A DNA stretch of 64,000 nt from CAWCTD01 sp963798455 (GCA_963798455.1 CAWCTD010000004.1:1426001-1490000); one strand, 5' to 3'. Counted from the stretch's first letter, positions 1 to 10,600 are shown. Notes: generated by a model from the letters alone, not told the origin. Numbers and translations: made by a program.

Positions 1-336
1 CCAATGTCCCGTGCCTCTAACGGCAGTGGTGAACCGCGAGCGCGATGCGCCCGGCCATCGAAGAGCAGCACCGGCAGTACAAGTGCTTCTGGGATCTGCC
101 CCGGATGCGCTCCTGCGCTTTCTGCCTGGTCGTCAATCAGGTGTTGTTAGTTCTCCTCGCCTACACTCTGGTCCAGGCGCACTTGGTCTCGCGCTGGCGC
201 CAGGAGTTGAACCGGAGCGTTTGGGAGCGCGCTTGGCAACTCCGTCGCCGAGCCGGTGCGCGGCAGACTGCGGGACAAACTCCGGCGCATCGAGCGCGAG
301 CAATACTCGCTGCTGGAAGACGCGCGGCCGCCATAG
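1..336 (+). pseudogene. C-terminal remnant of a DDE-type transposase
   Basis: The frame opened by ATG 45 reads EEQHRQYKCFWDL, then VNQVLLVLLAYTLVQ, then WRQELNRSVWERAW. This resembles the C-terminal part of IS4-like DDE transposases, with the catalytic Glu region followed by a hydrophobic stretch. Near 235-240 the homology slips one frame and continues as LRDKLRRIEREQYSLLEDAR to the TAG at 334-336. Before ATG 45 the similarity (LTAVVNRERD) is in yet another frame. So at least two frameshifts are present, and the 5' part lies outside the window. It is a dead insertion-sequence fragment. I cannot assign the IS family confidently or see a terminal repeat. Confidence 0.6.
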
Positions 337-588
337 CCGTAGCCCCGGCCCCACTTGAATCCATCCTGGCCCAAATTCACCGCCGCTCACCATGGCGGTG
401 CGGGAGGCCCGTTCTCGCTGATGCTTCCCGTAAGGTTCATCGCTCACCCCACCGAGTGCGAGGGACGCAGTTCCGGCCCTGAACCAGGACCCAGGCGAAA
501 ACGCTCTGACGTTTCTCCATTCTTCCGAGACCGGCGCCACCTCGGTCCCCATCCGCCCTCCGCAGCCTCCCCCCACTGCCTGAATCGC

Positions 589-614
589 AGGTTAACAAAA
601 CGACAGGTTAACAA
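589..614 (+). promoter_or_regulatory. Tandem AGGTTAACAA sites upstream of a promoter
   Basis: AGGTTAACAA occurs at 589-598 and again at 605-614. The starts are 16 bases apart and the copies share flanking ACGAC-like bases. Each copy contains the palindrome GTTAAC. The pair ends 24 bases before the -35 hexamer at 639, a usual place for an activator or repressor to bind. Operator function is inferred from the repeat and its position only. Confidence 0.45.
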
Positions 615-638
615 CGACAGCTTGATAAATAATGTTGC

Positions 639-667
639 TTGACAGGCGATTCATAGAGCTGTATAGT
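639..667 (+). promoter_or_regulatory. Sigma70-type promoter, TTGACA - 17 bp - TATAGT
   Basis: A perfect -35 TTGACA (639-644) is separated by 17 bases from TATAGT (662-667). This is the closest match to the sigma70 consensus in the window. Transcription would start near 674 and give a leader of about 210 bases before the receptor start at 886. Confidence 0.75.
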
Positions 668-885
668 ATAGCCCGTTTAATGTTTGCCCGAAATGAGGTC
701 GAAATGTCTCATTTGGGCACAAAGGGGATTTTTGGTGTGCCGAGGTCAGGGGGCCTCAGCACGCTGTTTGACAAGCCGGCGGGTGGCGGCGTGCAGTTCA
801 TGGTCGGCTCTGCCGGCGGGGGTGATCTGTAAATGCTTGGGGTGAAAATTCCGAATTCTCGCTCCGGGAAGGACATCCAGAAACT

Positions 886-3800
886 ATGACAAGACTTCAG
901 TGGGCACTCAGGCTGGTTCTGGCTCTTACGCTGCTTTTGGCTCCTGCGTTCGGGCAAAGCTACCGCGCACGCGTGCAGGGCATTGTCACAGACCAATCCA
1001 AGGCTGTCGTTGGGGGCGCCAGCGTCACACTGCTGAACGTTGCGACGGGCGTCCAGGTCGTCCGCCAGACCAGCGACACCGGTTTGTATTTGTTCGATTT
1101 GGTCGACCCCGGAACCTACACCATCACGGTGGAGGCGCCGGGCTTTAACAAGTTCGTGCAGGAAAACATTGTCGCCATGATGCGCGGCGACATAACCGTG
1201 AACGCCACCTTGAACCCGGGTACGGTGCAGGAGAGCATTACCATCTCGGCAGCTCCGATAGCCGTGCAGTTTAACTCCAGCAACAAGGATTTCACGCTGG
1301 ACTCCACGATGGCGGAAGAAATGCCGCGGGTTGACCGCAACCCATTCAAGCTGACCCTGCTGGCGCCCTCGGCGGTCAATACACGCGGCGAAATGATGCC
1401 GTATCACTCCTGGGCGGCCAACAGCGTCGACCTGGGAGGCGGCACCAACCTTAAGAACGACCTGGAGGTCGATGGCAGCCCTATCGGCCTGGGTCACAAG
1501 AACAGCTACCCGCCGAACACCGACGCTGTGCAGGAAGTTGTGGTGTCGCAGAATAGCGTCGATGCCGAGAGCGGCCACAGCGCCGGCGGACTGATCAGTA
1601 TGTCGCTCAAGTCTGGCACCAACGAATGGCATGGCACGGGTTTTTACCTGGGCCGTTATCCATGGTTGAACGCCCAGGCGGACCGCACCCGGTTTACCAA
1701 GAACGCCCAGCGCCAGCATATGTATGGCGGTACTCTCGGAAACCCGATCGTCAAGAACAAGCTGTTCAGTTTCTTCTCGCTGGAACGCTGGAAAGTCGGC
1801 TACCCGGGCAGTTATGTGACTACGGTCCCGACCGCGCTCGAGCGGGGCGGCGACTTCTCCCAGTCGTATAACATCGATGGCGGAATCAAGGCAGTCTTCG
1901 ACCCGTGGACGACGACGTTCGATCCCGCCACGGGCGCAGTTTCGAGAACACCGTTTGGGGGCAACAAGATTCCCCCATCGAGATTCGATCCGCTCTCGGC
2001 CTCGCTGGTGAAGGACTTCTGGGATGCCAACGGCCCCGGCGACAACATCACCCGGGTGAATAACTTTAAGGTCGGGTATACTGAAGTCTACAATTACTAC
2101 AACTTCTCCGAGAAGGTCGACTACAATATCTCGGATAGGTGGAAGGTGTACGGGCGCGCCAGCCGTTACTACACCGACGACCTGGCTCCCAACGCCACTC
2201 CCAACCAGTCCAAACTATACGTGCCCACCGGAACGTCTCGCGGCGCCACCCAGATATCCGGCGACGCGATCTGGACCGTCAACCCGCGCACGGTCGCGAA
2301 TTTCCACGGCGACTGGCACAAGGTGATCGACGCCTACGTCTCCTCGTCCTTGGGGTCGGGGGGCTGGGGTGCGATCTGGCCCAACAATTCCTGGTATAAG
2401 TCCTATCAGGAGGCGAGCCCGGGCGTGCCGATCTATTTTCCGTTGCTCAACATTGGGGGCGCAGGCTTCGGTGGCCGCGGTTTTTACTGGGACCAGAAGC
2501 CGGAAGGGATGGCCTACAACGCAAAAATTTCGCAGCAGCGCGGCTCGCATTATCTGAAGGCCGGTATTGAGCATCGGCGCGGTTACGGCCTTTCCTTTGT
2601 GGGAAACACCTCGCAGTTTTTCTTCCCCACCGAACTCACTGCCGAAACGTTTGTGAGCCCCGACGTGAAACACAACGGCATGGGCTTCGCCACCTTTCTG
2701 CTGGGCGCGCTCGACGGCTCTTCCCAGATGATCGGTGGACCTGCCCCGGACCCCCACGTGAAGTACTGGGGCATGTTCTTCCAGGACGACTGGAAGATCA
2801 GCCGCCGGCTCACGCTCAACCTGGGACTCCGGAATGAGTATGAGACGCCGTGGTACGACCCGATGCACAACACGTCCCAGGGCCTGGACTTGAGCCAGCC
2901 GATTCCCGAGATGCAAGCGAATCCACCCAAAATGCCGGCGCAGGCGCTCGCGCTCATGGGCAGTAATGCTTACACGTGGAACGGCATGTGGCAGTGGACC
3001 AGCGACAGCCATCCGGGTATGTGGGATGCCCAGAAATTTGCGCTCGCGCCGCGAATTGGCGCGGCCATCATGATCGACGATCGGACGGCTCTGCGCCTAG
3101 GTTACGCCCGTTACCTGGTTCCTTACGAGATGATGCTGAGCCAGGCGCCGGTCTCCGGATTTGAAACCGTTAGCTTCCTGGAGCCGCCGTTCTTCGGGAT
3201 GAAGGCGTATGAGAATACAGCGCCGCTGCTTCAGGGCATTCCGCAGCAGACCATCACGAATCCCTTCCCGAACGACGTCAACCCGCTCATAGCGCCAAAC
3301 GGCAAGGCCGCCGGAGCGACCGTGGGCCGGGGAGGCATTGCTCTCCTGCGATATCCGCAGCACACGCAGAAAGCCCGCAACGACCGCTTCAATGTCAACT
3401 TCCAGCGGCAGTTGCCCGGCCGGCTCGTCACCTCGTTTACCTGGTTCTTCAACGTCGGGAACCAAAGCTACTCCTACGCGTTGAATAACCGCAATCCGCA
3501 AATCGACGTGGCCCAGCAGAACGCCATCAACGTCAGCGTCGACAATCCTTTCTACAACTACCTGACTCCGGCTCTGTTCCCGGGCCCGTTGCGCAACCAG
3601 AAGACCGTGCCGCTGGCCTCTCTGCTGACTCAGTACCCGCACTACGGCGGGTTGTACGAGGTGGGCACGCTGGGCGCGGGCGAGCGCTACCACTCGCTCG
3701 AGTTCAAGGCCCAAAAGGCCTTCAGCAGCGGCTGGAACTTCCTCTGGGCATACGTGTACATTCACGAGAAGACCCAAACCACCGGCTTGAACGAACTTGA

Positions 3801-4398
3801 CACTTACCGGAACAACCTTCAGTACCTGAATAGCAACCAGCCGCGGCACCGTCTCACCATGGCAGGCACTTACGAATTGCCGCTCGGGACCGGCAAGACG
3901 TTCGGCAAGAGCATGCCCAGGGTGGCGGATGCCATTGTCGGTGGGTGGAAAGTGACCGGGCTGGCGACCTACATGTCAGGCGCGATTTTGCGTTTCGGCA
4001 AGATGAATTATCTCGGCGGAGACGTTACGGTTCCGAACCCGTCTCCGGGTCAATGGTTCAATACCGCGGCGTTCTCTCAGGTCGCCGCGAACACTTACGT
4101 CATTCGCTCGAACCCGATGCAGTTCGATAACCTCACCGGTCCGAAGTACTTCATGCTCGACGCGACTCTGGCCAAGGATCTCAACCTCACGGAGAGGGTC
4201 AGGACCGAACTCACCATGCGAGCGTTCAACGCTCTGAACCGGCTGAACCGGGGCAACCCGAATATGAGCGTCACCAGTTCTCAGTTCGGGCAGGCGCTGT
4301 ACCAGGGGACGCCGTCGGCGACCTTTGGTCCGCAGACGATGGAGTTAGGCAACGTCAGCGGCCGCCAGGTCGAAATCGGGATGAAGATCATCTTCTGA
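886..4398 (+). CDS. Oar-like TonB-dependent receptor with CarboxypepD_reg domain
   Basis: Outer-membrane protein of 1170 residues, expected to import a ligand (probably carbohydrate or peptide) using TonB energy. Residues 1-24 are a signal peptide ending AFGQ. Residues about 28-105 form a CarboxypepD_reg fold (VQGIVTDQSKAVVGGASVTL, then GLYLFDLVDPGTYTITV). A plug-like region with NDLEVDGSPIG follows, and the rest is a long beta-barrel ending in a terminal aromatic (KIIF), as outer-membrane barrels do. The ATG is preceded by GGGAAGGA at 866-873 and by the strong promoter at 639-667. It is paralogous to the receptor at 7621, with shared blocks such as RNPFKL and DLEVDGSPIG. The family is abundant in Solibacter-type acidobacteria, where substrates are mostly unknown. 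I see no obvious TonB box. Confidence 0.9.
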   Translation: MTRLQWALRLVLALTLLLAPAFGQSYRARVQGIVTDQSKAVVGGASVTLLNVATGVQVVRQTSDTGLYLFDLVDPGTYTITVEAPGFNKFVQENIVAMMRGDITVNATLNPGTVQESITISAAPIAVQFNSSNKDFTLDSTMAEEMPRVDRNPFKLTLLAPSAVNTRGEMMPYHSWAANSVDLGGGTNLKNDLEVDGSPIGLGHKNSYPPNTDAVQEVVVSQNSVDAESGHSAGGLISMSLKSGTNEWHGTGFYLGRYPWLNAQADRTRFTKNAQRQHMYGGTLGNPIVKNKLFSFFSLERWKVGYPGSYVTTVPTALERGGDFSQSYNIDGGIKAVFDPWTTTFDPATGAVSRTPFGGNKIPPSRFDPLSASLVKDFWDANGPGDNITRVNNFKVGYTEVYNYYNFSEKVDYNISDRWKVYGRASRYYTDDLAPNATPNQSKLYVPTGTSRGATQISGDAIWTVNPRTVANFHGDWHKVIDAYVSSSLGSGGWGAIWPNNSWYKSYQEASPGVPIYFPLLNIGGAGFGGRGFYWDQKPEGMAYNAKISQQRGSHYLKAGIEHRRGYGLSFVGNTSQFFFPTELTAETFVSPDVKHNGMGFATFLLGALDGSSQMIGGPAPDPHVKYWGMFFQDDWKISRRLTLNLGLRNEYETPWYDPMHNTSQGLDLSQPIPEMQANPPKMPAQALALMGSNAYTWNGMWQWTSDSHPGMWDAQKFALAPRIGAAIMIDDRTALRLGYARYLVPYEMMLSQAPVSGFETVSFLEPPFFGMKAYENTAPLLQGIPQQTITNPFPNDVNPLIAPNGKAAGATVGRGGIALLRYPQHTQKARNDRFNVNFQRQLPGRLVTSFTWFFNVGNQSYSYALNNRNPQIDVAQQNAINVSVDNPFYNYLTPALFPGPLRNQKTVPLASLLTQYPHYGGLYEVGTLGAGERYHSLEFKAQKAFSSGWNFLWAYVYIHEKTQTTGLNELDTYRNNLQYLNSNQPRHRLTMAGTYELPLGTGKTFGKSMPRVADAIVGGWKVTGLATYMSGAILRFGKMNYLGGDVTVPNPSPGQWFNTAAFSQVAANTYVIRSNPMQFDNLTGPKYFMLDATLAKDLNLTERVRTELTMRAFNALNRLNRGNPNMSVTSSQFGQALYQGTPSATFGPQTMELGNVSGRQVEIGMKIIF

Positions 4399-4425
4399 TC
4401 TGGGGCATCACGGCGTTTCCACTAA

Positions 4426-4455
4426 CGGCGGCGGGAGATCCCGCCGCCGTTTTTC
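4426..4455 (+). terminator. Rho-independent terminator of the first receptor gene
   Basis: Perfect inverted repeat: 11 bases at 4426-4436 pair with 4439-4449 around a minimal loop, followed directly by TTTTT at 4450-4454. It lies 28 bases past the stop codon and is the clearest intrinsic terminator in the window. Confidence 0.9.
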
Positions 4456-4461
4456 TATACT
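4456..4461 (+). promoter_or_regulatory. -10 box TATACT set against the CRTAC1 gene start
   Basis: TATACT follows the terminator T-tract with one base between. Its expected start point (about 4468) lies between the candidate start codons ATG 4465 and ATG 4471, so the message would be leaderless or nearly so. No -35 is recognisable and no Shine-Dalgarno sequence precedes either ATG. Confidence 0.5.
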
Positions 4462-4464
4462 GTA

Positions 4465-6228
4465 ATGTTGATGTCTCGCTTCACCCGCCGAGGTCTGTTG
4501 AGCGTGTGCGCACTGCCCGCCGCCCGCTTGCTCGGGCAGGTGCAGGGCATGGCGTCCCGCGGCGTGAAGCCCGCCCCCCGCGGCAACCCCTCCGGGCGCC
4601 CCTTCTGCGCCCGTTTCACCGATGTGGCCCGCCAGGCCGGGTTGACTCACACTGTCGTGGCCGGGCACCCTGACCGGACTGACTACATCATCGAAGCCAT
4701 GAGCTGCGGCTGCGCCTTCTTCGATTACGACAACGACGGCTGGCTCGACATCCTTGTGCTCTCGGGCTCGCGCTTCGGCGATCCGCCCGCCGACGCCTCC
4801 AACCGGCTCTACAAGAACAACCGCGACGGCACTTTCACCGACGTGACCGAAAAAGCCGGCCTGCTTCGCCACGGGTATTACTACGGCGTCACGGTGGGCG
4901 ATTACAACAATGACGGCTTCGAGGACCTGTTCCTCACCGGCTGGGACCGCAATTTTCTTTACGGCAATAATGGCGATGGCACCTTCACGGACGTGACCAG
5001 AGACGCGGGCTTGCTCGACCCGTCTCCTCGCTTCGGCACCGGCTGCGCTTTTCTCGATTACGACCGTGACGGCCATCTGGACCTGTTCGTGTCCAATTAC
5101 GTCGCGTTCGATATGAAGTCGGTGCCGCGCCCCGATCAGACCGGCGCCTGCAACTACCTGGGCGTGCCGGTGAACTGCGGCCCGCGCGGGCTGCCCTACG
5201 GCCGCCATTCGCTGTATCGAAACAACGGAAAGGGTGTATTTACCGACGTGACCGCCGCTTCCGGAATCGGCAAGGTGGCGGGCGGCTTTGGCCTCACCGT
5301 GGCGGCGGCCGACTTCGATAACGACGGCTGGCCCGACATCTACGTGGCCTGCGATTCCACACCTAGCCTGCTGTTCCGCAACAACCACGACGGCACCTTC
5401 ACCGAAGCGGGCCTCGAAAGCGGGGTCGCGCTGAGCGAAGACGGTATGGAGCAGGCCGGCATGAGCCTGGGCATCGGCGACTTGAACCTGGACGGCAGCC
5501 TGGACATCATCAAGATGCATTTCAGGGACGATACACCCGCCGTCTACCAAAACGACGGCAAAGGCAATTTCCGGGACGTGACCATCCGCTCCGGCTTGGG
5601 GGTCGAGACGCGCTTTGTGAGCTGGGGCACGGGCATCGTGGACCTGGACAACGACGGTAGCCCGGATATCTTCTGGGTGACGGGCAACATCTATCCGGAA
5701 GTGGAGAAGAAGTTCCCGCAAGTGCCCTACAAGACACCGCGGGTCGTGTTCCGCAACCTGGGCAAGGGCCAGTTCGAAGAAGTGACGGAGTTGGCCGGGC
5801 CGGGCGTCGCCGAGGTGCATTCCAGCCGCGGCTGTGCCTTCGGCGATTTCGATAACGACGGCGATCTCGATATCCTCATCGTGAACCAGAACGAGCCCCC
5901 CTCGCTGCTGCGCAACGACGTCAGCGGCCCCCACCACTGGCTCAAGCTCAAGCTGCGCGGCGTCGAGTCGAACCGCAGCGCGATCGGTGCGCGCGCCACG
6001 CTGCGCTACGGCGGCCTGGTGCAGGCCCAGGAGGTGTTGAGCCAGTCCTCGTATCTATCGGCGAACGATAGGCGTTTGCACTTCGGGCTGGGCGCCGCCG
6101 AGGAGGCCGATATCGAGATCCGCTGGCCGCTGGGCCGCATCGAGAAGTTCGCGGCCGTCCCAGCCGACCGGCTCATCCATTGCACCGAAGGCTCCGGCAT
6201 CACGCGCGTCGAGAGGTTCGAAAAATGA
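4465..6228 (+). CDS. CRTAC1 family protein (FG-GAP/VCBS repeats plus ASPIC/UnbV domain)
   Basis: 587 residues. The N-terminus SRFTRRGLLSVCALPAARLL looks like a Tat signal. At least seven Asp-rich calcium-binding FG-GAP blocks follow, among them FDYDNDGWLDI, GDYNNDGFEDL, LDYDRDGHLDL, ADFDNDGWPDI and GDFDNDGDLDI, predicting a beta-propeller. The C-terminus carries an ASPIC/UnbV segment (SAIGARATLRYGG, then SQSSYLSANDRRLHFGLG). Such proteins are extracytoplasmic and probably bind glycan or protein. ATG 4471 is an equally good start. The 3' end overlaps the TPR gene by ATGA, so the two are probably translated together, a pairing often seen in acidobacteria. Confidence 0.88.
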   Translation: MLMSRFTRRGLLSVCALPAARLLGQVQGMASRGVKPAPRGNPSGRPFCARFTDVARQAGLTHTVVAGHPDRTDYIIEAMSCGCAFFDYDNDGWLDILVLSGSRFGDPPADASNRLYKNNRDGTFTDVTEKAGLLRHGYYYGVTVGDYNNDGFEDLFLTGWDRNFLYGNNGDGTFTDVTRDAGLLDPSPRFGTGCAFLDYDRDGHLDLFVSNYVAFDMKSVPRPDQTGACNYLGVPVNCGPRGLPYGRHSLYRNNGKGVFTDVTAASGIGKVAGGFGLTVAAADFDNDGWPDIYVACDSTPSLLFRNNHDGTFTEAGLESGVALSEDGMEQAGMSLGIGDLNLDGSLDIIKMHFRDDTPAVYQNDGKGNFRDVTIRSGLGVETRFVSWGTGIVDLDNDGSPDIFWVTGNIYPEVEKKFPQVPYKTPRVVFRNLGKGQFEEVTELAGPGVAEVHSSRGCAFGDFDNDGDLDILIVNQNEPPSLLRNDVSGPHHWLKLKLRGVESNRSAIGARATLRYGGLVQAQEVLSQSSYLSANDRRLHFGLGAAEEADIEIRWPLGRIEKFAAVPADRLIHCTEGSGITRVERFEK

Positions 6229-7379
6229 TCCGCTGGCTCCTGGCGCTCGCCTGCGCGGGCCTGCTCGCAGCCCAGCAGCCGGACATCGACCACGTTTGGG
6301 ACCTGCTGGCTAAGGGACAGCGCGCCGAAGCGGTGCGCGTGCTCAATGCGATCATCCTGTCCAATCCCCCCCACGCCGAAGCTCGCCTGATGCTCGGAAG
6401 CATTCTTTTCGAGGATGGCCGGAACGCCGAGGCCATCACCCAGCTTCGCGAGGCCGTGCGGCTCGCTCCCCGCTCCGCCGACGCGCATAACGCGCTGGGC
6501 GAGGCCTTCTACGCAGCCGGTGAATCGAAATCGGCGCGCCCGGAATTCGAAAAGGCGATCGAATTGGACCCGCTGCTCGCCCCAGCGCGCGTCAGCCTGG
6601 CGCTGATTCAACTGGAAGCGGGCGAGTTCGCCCCGGCCGCTCGCCACCTCGACCGCGCGCTCGAACTGATGGGCAAGTCTTCAGACGCCGCCTTCCCGCA
6701 CTACCTGCGGGCCAAAGTGTACAGCCACGATGACGAGATAGAAAAGGCTGCCGCGGAGTTGTCGCAGGCCGTCGCGCTTCGGCCCGATTTGGCGGAGGCG
6801 TGGGCGGACCTGGGCCTGGCGCGCAAGAGCCTGTTGGATGAGGACGGCGCCTTCGCCGCATACCGCCGCGCTGTCGAACTGGCGCCTGACAACGCCATTT
6901 CGCAATACCGCCTGGGGGTGGAATACATGAATCGTGGCGATGTGCCCTCGGCCGTGCGGCACCTGCAGGAGTCCTATCGCCTGAACCCGGAGAATCAGTC
7001 CACGCTGAACAGCCTGCAACTGGCGCTGCGCAGAGACGGCCAGGTGGAAGCGGCCAACGCCATCCGCAAGAAACTCGCCGAACTCTTGCGCAAGATCGAC
7101 ACCGAGAGCCAGAACGCCTTCACGGCGCTGCGTCTGAACAACGAAGGCGCCGAGCTCGAAAAAGCCGGCAACCTTCCCGGCGCGCTTGAAAAGTACCGGG
7201 CGGCCGTCGCCCTCGACCCGGAGCACACTGGCTTTCGCACCAACTTGGGGGCTGCCCTGCTGCGCCTGGGCCGCTGGGACGAGGGTGTCGCGGAGTTGAA
7301 AGAAGTTCTGCGCCGCGAACCGGACAACGCCAAAGTGAAGGCTGCGCTCAAGGCCGTTCAAGCCGCCCGGCCTCGCTAG
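6225..7379 (+). CDS. Exported tetratricopeptide-repeat protein
   Basis: 384 residues. Start ATG 6225 overlaps the TGA of the CRTAC1 gene (ATGA), implying translational coupling. This start gives a clean Sec signal peptide, IRWLLALACAGLLAAQQ. The longer upstream frame adds only Arg/His-rich non-conserved residues. The body is nearly all TPR helices, for example DAHNALGEAFYAAGESKSARPEFEKAIELDP and LAEAWADLGLARKSLLDEDGA read in pieces, with roughly eight repeats between residues 25 and 380. TPRs are scaffolds, so with CRTAC1 this is likely a periplasmic or surface complex serving the flanking receptors. The substrate is unknown. Confidence 0.85.
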   Translation: MIRWLLALACAGLLAAQQPDIDHVWDLLAKGQRAEAVRVLNAIILSNPPHAEARLMLGSILFEDGRNAEAITQLREAVRLAPRSADAHNALGEAFYAAGESKSARPEFEKAIELDPLLAPARVSLALIQLEAGEFAPAARHLDRALELMGKSSDAAFPHYLRAKVYSHDDEIEKAAAELSQAVALRPDLAEAWADLGLARKSLLDEDGAFAAYRRAVELAPDNAISQYRLGVEYMNRGDVPSAVRHLQESYRLNPENQSTLNSLQLALRRDGQVEAANAIRKKLAELLRKIDTESQNAFTALRLNNEGAELEKAGNLPGALEKYRAAVALDPEHTGFRTNLGAALLRLGRWDEGVAELKEVLRREPDNAKVKAALKAVQAARPR

Positions 7380-7506
7380 GTCCGGATCCTCACCTTGCAG
7401 CAGGCACCGGAGTTACACGACAGCTACAAGTATTTCTCTTTGCATGGATCGGCTCTTCGCAGTTCAGTGTCACTAACATTAAATCAATTTAATTTGTTAA
7501 TTATGC

Positions 7507-7535
7507 TTTACGCGACGTTGTAGTCGGTGTATACT
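7507..7535 (+). promoter_or_regulatory. Probable promoter of the second receptor gene
   Basis: TATACT at 7530-7535 is preceded at 17 bases by TTTACG (7507-7512), 4 of 6 matches to TTGACA. The region just upstream (7480-7500) is unusually AT-rich for this genome and includes TTTGTTAA at 7493-7500, resembling the inverse of the 10-mer before the first receptor. The predicted leader is about 80 bases. Confidence 0.55.
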
Positions 7536-7620
7536 GCCTCCGGTGCGGTTACGGCGTCAACGGGGGCACCCAAACTGTTCGAGCACCGAGGGCAGATTTG
7601 TTTCGACAGGGGGACAATCC

Positions 7621-10600
7621 ATGAGGAAGGCAAATCTATTTGTGTCGCTCATCATGCTGGCGACACTCGTCGGGCTGCTGGCTACTGCCGGTTTCGCCCA
7701 GGAATTTCGTGGCAGGATCCAAGGAATCGTGACCGACTCCAGCCAGGCCGTGATTCCTGGCGCCAGTGTCACGCTCACCAATGTGAGCACCGCAGTCAAG
7801 ACCGTCCGGCAGACCAATGAGGCCGGGCTTTACCGCTTTGACAATGTGGACCCTGGCCCCTACACGATCACCGTGGAGGCCAGCGGCTTCAGTAGGTTTC
7901 TCCAGGAAAACGTCCAAGTCCGGTCCCAGGGTGACATCACGGTCAACGCCACACTGACGCCCGGCCAGATCACGGAGACCGTCACAATCACCGCGAGTCC
8001 GGTGGAGGTGCAATTCAACCAAACCAACGTGACGCTGACCATCGACACCAAGCTCGCCGAAGAAGTACCGCGTTTGGACCGCAACCCGTTCAAGCTGTCG
8101 CTGCTGAATCCGGCAGCGGTGGAGACGCGCCGCGGCGAAATGAATCCGTACAACTCGTGGGCCGCCAACAGTATGGAACTGGGGGGCGGCACGGACAAGA
8201 AGAATGACCTTGAGGTTGACGGCAGCCCGATCGGCGTGGGCCACAAGGCCAGCTACACGCCGAACACGGATTCGATCCAGGAAGTGAACGTCCAGCAGAA
8301 CGCCGTGGATGCTGAGATGGGTCACAGCGCCGGCGGCACGATCAGCATGACCCTGAAGTCTGGCACCAACGATTACCACGGCACGCTGTTCTACCTCGGA
8401 CGCCAGCCGCGGCTCAACGCCGTCACGAATCGGACCACGCTGGTAAAGAGCGCCGAGAAACGGAACATGTGGGGCGGGACGATCGGGCACCCTATCATCA
8501 AGTCGAAGCTATTCAACTTCTTCAGCTACGAGCAGTGGAAGCCTCGCACGCCGGGCCCCACGCTGCTCACGGTGCCCACTGCTCTGGAGCAGCAAGGGGA
8601 TTTCTCGCAGTCGCTGAACACCAACGGCACCATGCGCACCATTTACGACCCTTGGTCGACCGTCTTCGACGCCGCGGCCAACAAAGCCACGCGCACCCCG
8701 TTCTCCGGCAACAAGATCCCCGCCCAGCGGTTCGATCCGCTCTCGCTGCGGGTGATGAAGGACTTCGCGGTCTACGCGCCGAACCGGACGCCCGACAACA
8801 TCACAGGACTTAACAACTTCAGTGCGTTGACGGTGGCGGTTTGGAATTACTGGAACCTCTCGGACCGCGGCGACTGGTACGTCAATGACAAGTGGAGGGT
8901 GTACGGCCGGGTCAGCCGGTTCCACACCATTCAGACCACGGCAGCTCCCGATCTGGTCAAAAGTGAGATGTACGTGCCGGGCGGCAGTGCCAGGCACTCC
9001 TGGAGCTTCTCCGGGGACGCCATCTGGACGGCTACCGCGACCACGGTGATGAACTTTCACGGAGACTACCACAACCTGGTGGACGACTTCGCCTCTCCCA
9101 GCGCCGAACTGGGCTCGCAGGGTCTCGGAAAAATCTGGACTAACAGCAACTGGTACGCGCCATTCTCCGGCTCCGGCTTCCCCGACTATTGGCCGGCGGT
9201 CACCGTTGGCGGTACCACACTCGGAAGGGCTGGGTTCTGGTTTCAGCATCCCAACGGCAACGCCTTCAACGCCAAGATCTCGCAGCAACGCGGCGCTCAT
9301 TATCTGAAAGCCGGCTTCGACACGCGGCGCAGCGGCGGCATCAGCCTGGTGAACACGAGCCGGGCCCAGTTTTATTTCACGGCAGACGTCACAGCGGACA
9401 CCTTCCTTAGCCCGAACACCAAACTGGTGGGAGATGAATTCGCAACGCTCCTGCTGGGGGCGCTGAGCAATAACTCGCTGTTCAACATCAAGGCCGTCAA
9501 GAAACCGCGGACCGAATTCTACGCCGCCTACCTCCAAGACGACTGGAAGCTGACTCGGAGAATCACCCTGAACCTGGGGTTGCGTTGGGAATATGACACC
9601 CCGTGGCACGATCCTGACTACCACTTGTCCTTAGGCCCGGATCTGACGCAGCCGATCACGGAGATGCAGCAGACCCCACCGGTGGTCCCATCTTCGGTTA
9701 CGTCGCTCCAGAAGGTCCCCTACAAGTTCAACGGCGCCTGGGTCTTCGAGGACAGCAGCCACAATGGGATCTGGGCGCCCCAGAAGACAGTGTTCATGCC
9801 CCGGCTGGGAATGGCCTTTCGGGTGAATGACCGGACCGCCTTGCGTTTCGGCTATGCCCGCTACGTCACCCCGAACGAGTACAACTTTGTGAACCCGCCG
9901 TACTCCGGCTTCGAGGCCATCAACTTCCTGGAGCCCGCTTACATGGGCTTCGACGCGCAGCAGAACCCGTTGGCGCTGCTGCAAGGAATCCCGCAAGAAA
10001 CGTTCTCCAATCCGTTCCCGGCTTCCAACCCGCTGCTGGCCCCAAAGGGTAAGACCAACGGGAAGTACTTCGGGCTGGGCGAGACCAATGTGGCTTGGGC
10101 CAATCAGAACTTCAAGCGTCCGGTGAACGACCGGCTGAATCTTACCTTCTCGCGACAGTTGCCGGGCGCCATCGTGGCGGAACTCACCTACTTTGCGAAC
10201 TTCGGCCACCAGCAGATGTTCTCTTACAACTACAACCAGGTCGACCCGACGCTGGCGTACACGTACAAGGGAGCGGTGGATGTCAGCATCCCGAATCCGT
10301 TCTACCATTACCTTACGACGAGCGTTTTCCCCGGACCGCTGCGCAACCAACAGAACACGACCGTAAGGTCAATGCTTGTTCAGTATCCTCAATATGGGGG
10401 CCTTTGGATGGCGTTCCGGAGTGGCCAGCTAGAGCGGTATCACTCGGTCCAACTCAAAGTGCAGAGGGCCTTCCGCAACGGGTACAACTTCCTGGTCGGC
10501 TACAACTACCGGCGCGAGAAGAGTGGCCAATACTACGACGAAGTGGCCACCTATCAGGACAATATGCAGTTCCAGGACTCGAACAGCCCCCATCACTCGT

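Larger units (their letters stand above)
337..885. other. Gene-free control region upstream of the first TonB-dependent receptor
   Basis: No convincing gene lies in these roughly 550 bases. The first 250 are featureless to me and may be further IS debris. The second half holds a tandem 10-mer and a strong promoter (listed separately), followed by an untranslated leader of about 210 bases. A small open frame at 632-832 sits wholly inside the promoter and leader, with no ribosome site, and was not called. Confidence 0.5.

Noticed and set aside
632..832. Small open frame upstream of the first receptor
   Set aside because: It begins inside the promoter, lacks a ribosome site and has no recognisable sequence.
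4408..5937. 509-codon open frame on - opposite the CRTAC1 gene
   Set aside because: Antisense shadow of Asp-rich repeats; residues are Val/Ala/Gly/His-rich without motif, and the + frame has clear domains.
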